A DNA stretch of 64,000 nucleotides from Mesostigma viride (Eukaryota > Streptophyta > Mesostigmatophyceae > Mesostigmatales > Mesostigmataceae), in NCBI GenBank assembly GCA_009746045.1, contig RPFO01001075.1, positions 977,738-1,041,737 of the forward strand, in the 5' to 3' direction. Under the pieces are notes generated by a model. That model did no database searches and was not told the DNA's origin. It saw nothing but the letters and a program-made list of their open reading frames with translations. Every line of letters begins with the position of its first letter. The stretch's first letter is position 1. This document shows, in pieces, positions 57,856 to 64,000 of this stretch. A program made the translations under genes and the position numbers.

Positions 57856-58600
57856 CGGCATCCCTGTGGGCACTAACTGTGCCGGGCTCCTTGCAAACCT
57901 CTATCTATACACTTATGAGCTCCTTTGCGGCCGTTCCGAGCTTGGCACTGGATTCGTTGTCCACATCGTCGGGTCGCTGCAGCAACACGATGTTTTCTGG
58001 CATACGCGGGCTTTTGGTTCCCGCCGCACATTTGAAAGTGCTGTCCTCCGGCTTTTTGCCTTTGCACCGTGTGCAGTTCTTGGACGTTTGGAATCATGGC
58101 ATGGCTAACGTGATGGCTGACTAGCTAGACCTTTTCAGTGGTTTTCCATTTGCGGGTATTTCCTCGTAAATGGTGGGAGAGCGATCGCAGCAATGGTGCT
58201 CACCACTAGACACTCCCGGCCAGTTAGGCTCGAAACACACGCCCTGATCAAGCATGCTGTTTCTGGCCCCACCGTCTAGGTCATCTAGTCGCTCTACACG
58301 TAAGCCAGCCATAATTTCAATGCACAAGGCTACACATTTCCATCACCATTCATCTTCATCATCCTGAACGACTTGAACACGCGGACAAGATATAACGGCA
58401 GGCTCGAGCTACCATGGTCTGGATTCTCCCGATTTCTGGCCTGCGCTGGTTGTCTCCTTGATACACTTATGAGCTTGCATTCATGGAGAATCTCATTGCC
58501 TCAAACGATGATGTTCTCATCAAGCGTTTTATCCACACATGTCGATACATTGATGATGTCATTGCTTTCGACAACCCTGATTTCGCAATTAACCCATTTG
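57856..58600 (+). mobile_element. Penelope-like element reverse transcriptase fragment, interrupted
   Basis: Two pieces, 57856-57921 and 58461-58600, join to give GIPVGTNCAGLLANLYLYTY, MENLIASNDDVLIK, TCRYIDDVIAFDNPDF. The GIPxGTNCAxLLAxLxLYxYE block followed by RYIDD is typical of Penelope-like element RTs, which are related to telomerase. The GIY-YIG endonuclease and everything upstream are missing here. The piece ends at the chimeric LINE fragment. Confidence 0.8.
57922..58460 (-). mobile_element. Family E insertion with 15-bp target duplication
   Basis: 539 bp inserted in the Penelope-like RT, flanked by ATACACTTATGAGCT at 57907-57921 and 58461-58475. Minus strand starts CAAGGAGACAACCAGCGCAG and matches 34842-35178 for about 330 bp. 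The rest is unique and open on minus: NCTRCKGKKPEDSTFKC, then NIVLLQRPDDVDNESSAKL, an exon-like segment with a CxxC pair that I cannot assign. A 15-bp duplication argues for retroposition. Confidence 0.8.
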
Positions 58601-60005
58601 TATATCCAGAGCGCCGCGCTGAAGGTCTTCATGCGCATGATGCTGCACAGGCTCCGCGCCGCGCTGGACCCACATGCACCTGGGTAAGTCTCAGATGGGT
58701 TTCCGTCGTGGTCGTAACACTGTCATGGCTGAGTTTGTCGCGCGCCGGTTGATGGAGGAGGTGCGTCGCCTTTGCCCTGACAGTTTGCCGCTGGTCTTCA
58801 TTTTTGTTGACTATATCAAGGCCTGAGTTTCCCGCCATCCTGATCTTCGTCGACTTCATCAAGGCTTTTGATTCTGTCCTCTGGGACGCTCTATGGGCTG
58901 TACTTGCTCGCGCTCGCGTCCCCACTCCCCTGATTGCCGTCATCCGCACGCTGTATGAAGGGTCGACCACTTCGGTGCGCACTCAACACGGCATTACCCC
59001 GCCATGCCCACTGCAGACCATGCAGGGTCTGGCAGGGTTGCGTCCTGTCGCCGTACCTGTTTATTATTGTAGTGGATTATGTTATGCGCCAGGCACGTGC
59101 TCGCTTTGCTAGCATTGCAGGCCGTGCCCCTGGCCTAGCGATCACGAACGAGCTTGGGGAAGGGGGGCCGACTATAACAAGCTGAATTTACTAGCTGACC
59201 TCATTTATGCCGACGACATCACGCTCATCGAGAAGCCGGAGTCTGCCCAACTTTGGCTGGACTGCCTGGCGCTCGAGGCTCGGGCGGTTGGTCTAGAAAT
59301 CAGCCCCAAAACGGAGGCCCTGGCCCTCGGTCTGTCCAGGCTCCCGCCCCCACTTCGCCTCTTAGACGATGCCGAGGTCAACTACCCTCCTTCAGGCCGC
59401 TTCAAGCTGCTCGGCAGTTGGCTTCCCGACTGCGAGGACGACATGACGACACGGATCGGCATGGCGTGGGCGCACCTCCATGACCACCGCCGCTGGTGGA
59501 GCAACCCCGCCCTACCCCGGATCGTCAAGCGTGACCTCTTCAAGGTCGTCATTCTGACGATCCTGACCTACGGCGCCGAGACGTGGACACTGACGCAGGA
59601 GCTGGAGCAACGACTCGACGGCGCCGTCACCAAGATGCTGCGCAAAGGCCCTTAACATCCCATTTGGTTTGCACATTAGTAATGAGGATTTGTACGCTGA
59701 TTTGCCCTATGTTTCCCACATTATTAGGCACAGGCGCCTGGGCCTAGCCGGGCACCTGGCCCGCACAGATCAGGTAGATACATCAGATAGACTAATTAAT
59801 TAAATAATTAAACACGTCCTCCCGTACGTTGGGGAGTCACGGAGCACCGAAGTGCTTTTAATCCCTGTGTGTGCACAACAGGAGAAAGGGCAGAGACCCC
59901 CAGTCTCTTTCATGCCAAAGGCATGCCACAGCTGCATCAGTGCGGGCACGCTAGCTAAACGGACACGCTAACGATCCGGCAGTCTGTGGGTGCAATAAGA
60001 CCCAT

Positions 60006-62034
60006 CCCACTCATAAGCACCGCATCCTGGCACTCTCTTAATTGCCTACGAGCCACGAGGTAGCCATGGCTGACGGCGCAGCTCTTCACTTTCACGTTTG
60101 AGCACCGAACCTAGCGGTGAATATCACAATCGACGCGTCTTTCTACGACGCACATCATGCTGATATAATTTTCCGAAGCTATTACGCAATATACGATGAG
60201 CAAACGCCCCTCGACGCAACGCAGCCTGGCGGCTGCGCTCGGCAATAAAAATACGCCTGCAGCCTCGGCTGCAGCTTCGCCCACCGGCCCAGAAGGCAGC
60301 GGTGACACTAGTCGCGCACTGGTGCTCGCCCAGCCCCCCAGGCTTGCCTCGCCATCTGCATCGCCTGAACCTAAGCGCAGTCGCTCTGCCGAGCCGCACT
60401 GGGACGCGATTGCCTTCGACATCAACGCACCTGGCTACTGGACTCGCCGCCCATCGCTCTTCATAGAAGACGTGTTTTTCGGCACGCACGCCTCGCTTGT
60501 AGCCCTGTGCTCGCACCTCACTTCCCACAACCGCGGCCGCTGGCCTAGCTGGTGATGGCCAGCCTGCCGACCTCGCCGAGGCTCTCCCGATAATTCTCCG
60601 CATGATGAATCGCCCCAAGCTCCAACGCTTCGCCCTCTGCTCCCTCCTTGGACGCTCTGAAGCCAAGATCTGGGCTTCCCCACCGCCCCCCCCCACCTTC
60701 CCCACCGAAGCCACCATCCGCACCCCAAGCTTTCGAGCGGCACGTGACCCCCCTTGCCACAGATGTGGCGGCAATGGGAGGCACGCTGGCCGTGCTGAGC
60801 TCCCCACCATCCCCACCGCCACCGCCACCCTCCTCGCCTCCCCCCCCCCCCCCCTCCGCCTCCACCGACTCCATCACCGCCCAGCTCCGCGACATCGACC
60901 AGCGCCTCAAGGATAATGCAATCGCTATCGAGGTCCTGCAGAACACCGCAGGCCTCACCGCCCAGGCGGTGAAGGACATTGCCGCCAAGCCAGCCCCTGC
61001 TGGCCTGGCCGGCGATGCTCCTCCCATCACGAGCTGGGCGGACATGCTTAAGCAACATACCACCTCCACCACCTCCGCCGTCGCAGCCCAGCTCCAGCGG
61101 CAGACGCTTGACCTCCGCGAGGAGGCCGAGCTCGCCAAGCGCAGCCTCAACGCCATACTCAAGAACTTCGACATGGAGGAAGGTGAGAATTCCCAGGAGC
61201 TTGCACGTGCGTTTGAGAGCAAAATCCTTGCACGCATGGGCCTTCTTGGTGAGATTAAGCTGACCGCCCACCGCCTCCCCCGCGCGCGGGGTAAGGCAGG
61301 GGCGCCTCCGCTTCTTCTCATATCTTTGAGAGCCCAGCGGACAAGATTTCGTTTCTCAGACGCCGCAAGCGGCTCGAGAAGACTCACTTCACCGTGGACG
61401 ACGACTTGACCCTGGCACAGCAACAACGGCGACGGGAGCTGTGGCCGACCTACCTCCAGCTCCGGCAGACCAAGGCGGGCCAGCCGGTGTACTGGAAGTG
61501 GGCGGCCATCTACGTCGGCCACAAGCCCTGGCACGCGACCCCCTCGACCACCGCAGCCCCGAGCGACTCCAGAAGCCCCAGCCTAGGGGAATACAGCAGC
61601 AGTAGTGTAGAATAGTTAGACAGTGGCCTTGTACATGCCCGCCTACTACATGCACTATACCCGCTGAGGCCTAGCATTTTTAGTCATGTACATACGTGCG
61701 CCTATGATGAGCCACCCTCCAGATGATGCCTAGCTTTACTTTATTATGCAGTGCCCATGCAGGGAGTCACTCTCTGCTGAGAAGCCATGCCCTAGCTCTT
61801 GTATAGCCATGATGATCTTCCCCCACATGACATGCTCCCCCCTTATAGCTGGGCATAGCGTGATAGATCATGTGGGTGCAGGTGCATGCCCTGGGGCACC
61901 TAGAGCAAGGGTAGCTTACATTCCCACCCTTGCAGGAAGTAGCCCAGAATGTATTAAAAGCCATATGCCCCTTCTCAGGGATATGTGCTACATTTACTCC
62001 CAACGGAGTTATGTTCCTAATTAATTAATTAATT
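60006..62034 (+). mobile_element. Half-LINE: ORF1-only retroposon with LINE1 3' module
   Basis: 2029 bp flanked by AATAAGACCCAT (59994-60005 and 62035-62046). It carries an ORF1-type gene, no recognisable endonuclease or RT, a 3' UTR and the end module ATATGTGCTACAT...CTCCCAACGGAGTTATGTT with a TTAATTAATT tail, which is nearly the same as LINE1. Sharing only the 3' end and an ORF1 with an autonomous LINE is the arrangement of half-LINEs (HAL1 type) that are copied in trans. Confidence 0.9.
60196..61615 (+). pseudogene. Half-LINE ORF1 protein (coiled coil plus RRM-like), frame-broken
   Basis: Begins MSKRPSTQRSLAAALGNKN (60196), continues DAIAFDINAPGYWTRRP to a stop at 60553-60555; further sequence in shifted frames gives LPIILRMMNRPKLQRFALCS, VTPLATDVAAMGGTL, IDQRLKDNAIAIEVLQNTA (coiled-coil-like), SWADMLKQHTTSTTSAV, LDLREEAELAKRSLNAILK, HRLPRARGKAGAPPLLL, and finally MDDDLTLAQQQRRRELWP with VYWKWAAIYVGHKPW. 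Compared with 62594-63622 it needs at least three frame changes. Predicted to bind element RNA. Confidence 0.75.
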
Positions 62035-62593
62035 AATAAGACCCATGTGAGCATATCATAACAAGGAGCGTGGGCAAGAAATCTGATCATAGCCAGGGTG
62101 TAGCATGGCTGTACTAGGCTAAGGCTATGGCTGGTTGTGTACTGTGCGTTAGCGGCACGTGACTATAGGTATGTTGGCACAGCTAGGCAAACATTCTAAG
62201 CATGGCTGCCTTAGCGGCAGTGACTCCAATTAATGGATACTGATAGACTAGCTGGCACCAAGCCCGCCCAGCCTGGGCGATATGTCCTCACCTGGCGTGC
62301 CCCAGGCCGCGCGCGGCAGGGTCGCCACCCGTGGACTTTTCGTGATAGACTCGGCATGGACATGTGCTGCACTAGACGTGACGGGCTCACACCCGGGCAG
62401 CCTCCTAGCTGGTTTGTCTGTAATATGGAGGCAGATGGTGCGCAAGGATACATGGCACGTAGTGATGAAGGAGACCACCCCCAAGTCTGTGGGGGCTCCG
62501 CGTGTGACCGCGTATGGCATTCATAGCGATTCGGGCCGCGGTGCCCACACCCCCGTAACTAGGACCTAGATAGCTTACACCATCCATTCCATC

Positions 62594-63622
62594 GGGGATT
62601 ACGCTTCGCTTTACGACCTGTGCCTCCATTTCCACTCCATCAATCGCCTCCTCGCCCCGGACGGCAGCCGCTGGGCCAACATCTACGGGCTGTCCGGCTG
62701 CGTCCGCCCCCATCTCCAGCACGCCATCCTCAACTCCCTTCTCCAGCGCTCTGACGGCGAGATCTGGGCTCCACCCCTTTCCGTCCCCACCCTCCGCTCC
62801 ATCCTCACGGAAGCCTTTCAGCAGCACGTGACCCCCCTTGCTGCCGACATAGCAGCAATCGGCGGCACGCTGACTGCTGAACTTCCTCACATTTCCACCG
62901 CCGCCGCCTCCACCTCCACGGCCATTTCCGCCTCCACTGCCGACATCAAAGCCCAGCTCCTCGACCTCGACCAACGCCTTCAAGCCACCGCCAACGCCCT
63001 TGAGAGCTTGCATGACACCGCCGGCCTCACCGCCCAGGCGGTGAAGGACATCGCCGCCCAGCCGGCGCCTGCTGGCTCGGCCGGCGATGCTCCCTCCACC
63101 TGGGCGGACTTGCTTAAGCAGCACACCACCTCCACCACCTCCACCATCTCGGCACAACTCAAGCAACAAGCCCTCGACCTTCGCGAGGAAGCCGACATCG
63201 CCCGGCGCAGCCACAATGTCATCGTCAAGCACTTCGACCAGCAGGCAGGTGAGACCTCCACGAGCCTTCTTGAGGCATTTAAGCGCGCCATTCTTGCCCC
63301 CATGTTACTCACTGGTGAGCTGGACATGTCGGCTGTCCGCCTCCCCCGCGCGCGGGGGAAGGCTGGCCCGGCCCCCGTGCTCCTCACCTTTAAGTACATG
63401 GCGGACAAGCTGGCGTTCCTTAAATGCCGCAAGAAGCTCTCGGAGACTCGCTTCACGCTGGACGACGACTTGACCCTGGCCCAGCAACAACGGCGACGCG
63501 AGCTATGGCCGGCCTACCTTCAGCTCCGGCAGAGCGCAAGGGGGAAGCCGGTATACTGGAGGGGGGCGGTCATCCACGTTGACCACAAGCCCTGGCAGCC
63601 CCCTCCTGCCACCTCAGACTAG
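62594..63622 (+). CDS. Half-LINE ORF1 protein, open frame without its 5' end
   Basis: About 342 codons open to TAG (63620-63622), with no start because the copy is truncated: DYASLYDLCLHFHSINRLL, VRPHLQHAILNSLLQRSDGE, TPLAADIAAIGGTL, a heptad-like region (DIKAQLLDLDQRLQATANAL), TWADLLKQHTTSTTSTISAQ, ALDLREEADIARRSHNVIVK, then an RRM-like part with VRLPRARGKAGPAPVLLTF and FTLDDDLTLAQQQRRRELWP, ending VYWRGAVIHVDHKPW. The layout coiled coil, RRM-like, C-terminal domain is that of L1-group ORF1 RNA-binding proteins. It is the best template for reading the broken copies in this window. Confidence 0.8.
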   Translation, partial: GDYASLYDLCLHFHSINRLLAPDGSRWANIYGLSGCVRPHLQHAILNSLLQRSDGEIWAPPLSVPTLRSILTEAFQQHVTPLAADIAAIGGTLTAELPHISTAAASTSTAISASTADIKAQLLDLDQRLQATANALESLHDTAGLTAQAVKDIAAQPAPAGSAGDAPSTWADLLKQHTTSTTSTISAQLKQQALDLREEADIARRSHNVIVKHFDQQAGETSTSLLEAFKRAILAPMLLTGELDMSAVRLPRARGKAGPAPVLLTFKYMADKLAFLKCRKKLSETRFTLDDDLTLAQQQRRRELWPAYLQLRQSARGKPVYWRGAVIHVDHKPWQPPPATSD

Positions 63623-64000
63623 GAATATATATACCAGTAGTGTAGATTAGTAAGGCTTAGCCTAGCATGTGGCCCACGCGCATGTGCGCCCATAATGGCC
63701 CCCATGGATGATGCCTTCAACATTTAGCCATGCTTTGTCTATAATGGGACCCCCATGGATGTTGCATTAAGAACTTAGCCATGCTATGCCATGCAGAGAG
63801 ATGCTCTCTGTCGAGAAGCCATGCCCTAGCCCTTGCATAGCCATGATGATCTTCCTCCCCCGTGCCAGGATCCCCTTAGCTGGGTTGAACCTGAGACAGC
63901 ATGGTGGTGCCGGTGCCCTTGCGGCACCTAGAGCAAGTGTTGCTTACATTCCCACCCTTGCATGAAGTAGCCTAGGATGTATTTAAAGCCATATGCCCCT
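62594..64000 (+). mobile_element. Second half-LINE, 5'-truncated, cut by the window edge
   Basis: Joins LINE2 sequence abruptly at 62593/62594. It has ORF1 and a 3' UTR parallel to 61630-61990 (AGCCATGCCCTAGC, GCTTACATTCCCACCCTTG, AAAGCCATATGCCCCT); the window stops a few dozen bases before the expected terminal module. Divergence from the first copy is considerable, so it is a separate subfamily or an older copy. Confidence 0.85.

Larger units (their letters stand above)
59795..62241 (-). mobile_element. LINE-tail insertion inside LINE2, itself carrying the half-LINE
   Basis: Flanked by GATAGACTA at 59786-59794 and 62242-62250; the uninterrupted LINE2 at 48.02-48.06 kb has one copy. The minus-strand 3' end (59795 side) has an ATTAATTAAATAATTAA tail and the TGACTCCCCAACG hairpin of the third family. 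Excluding the half-LINE it is about 400 bp with no ORF. 5'-truncated LINE or a SINE are both possible. Confidence 0.85.
58601..62593 (+). mobile_element. Chimeric LINE1/LINE2 copy, split by nested insertions
   Basis: 58601-58821 is LINE1-type RT (SAALKVFMRMMLHRLRAALD, then FIFVDYIKA). From 58822 the sequence is LINE2-type (EFPAILIFVDFIKAFDSVLW, then DLIYADDITLIEKPESAQLW, VVILTILTYGAETWTLTQEL) to 59794. After the nested insert it resumes at 62251 exactly where LINE2 at 48 kb continues, and ends at CCATCCATTCCATC (62593). Frame changes occur near 59020 and 59180. The join lies at the shared IFVD-IKA block. Confidence 0.88.

Overview
The window is nuclear DNA of a green alga, most likely a chlorophycean of the Chlamydomonas/Volvox order. 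This rests on GC-rich coding exons, short exons split by many GT-AG introns, two conserved host genes of eukaryotic type, and a transposon mix known from volvocine algae (tyrosine-recombinase retroelement, chromodomain Ty3 element, LINEs, a Penelope-like element and piggyBac-like TTAA elements). The species cannot be named from sequence alone.

Host genes occupy 1-17.8 kb and 54.6-56.5 kb. The 5' end of the cohesin subunit RAD21 lies on the minus strand (four exons, running off the left edge). Divergent from it, GPC1 (glycerophosphocholine acyltransferase) can be spliced from eleven exons between 4411 and 17771 into a 355-residue protein with frame kept at every joint. Its introns carry a broken tyrosine-recombinase retroelement (8.4-11.2 kb) and a 50-56-bp minisatellite (14.35-15.24 kb). 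A single-exon leucine-rich-repeat protein lies at 54561-56492.

The rest is layered mobile DNA. A 15.3-kb Ty3-type LTR retrotransposon (19147-34451, minus strand) has two 584-bp LTRs that differ at only two positions I could find, a 5-bp target duplication, a putative primer site and a polypurine tract. It carries an extra leader ORF with an RNase-H1-type hybrid-binding (viroplasmin) domain and an extra ORF block after integrase. Its pol gene is interrupted by a TTAA-flanked piggyBac-like element and by a CTCA-flanked terminal-inverted-repeat element. A long LINE (called LINE1 here, 37.55-45.93 kb, minus) is split by a fold-back element and by a second piggyBac-like copy. A second LINE family (LINE2) has a 5'-truncated copy at 47.6-50.06 kb with a 12-bp target duplication.

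From 57 kb to the right edge there is nested retroposition: a Penelope-like RT fragment split by another insert, a LINE1/LINE2 chimera, a 3'-end insert inside LINE2, and inside that a 2.03-kb element with an ORF1-type gene but no recognisable reverse transcriptase. That element shares its 3'-terminal module with LINE1, so it looks like a half-LINE that could use LINE1 machinery in trans. A second half-LINE with an intact ORF1 frame ends the window.

Conserved proteins are broken by frame changes in many elements, and at least two of these coincide with homopolymers. That leaves open whether the elements are decayed or the assembly carries uncorrected indels.
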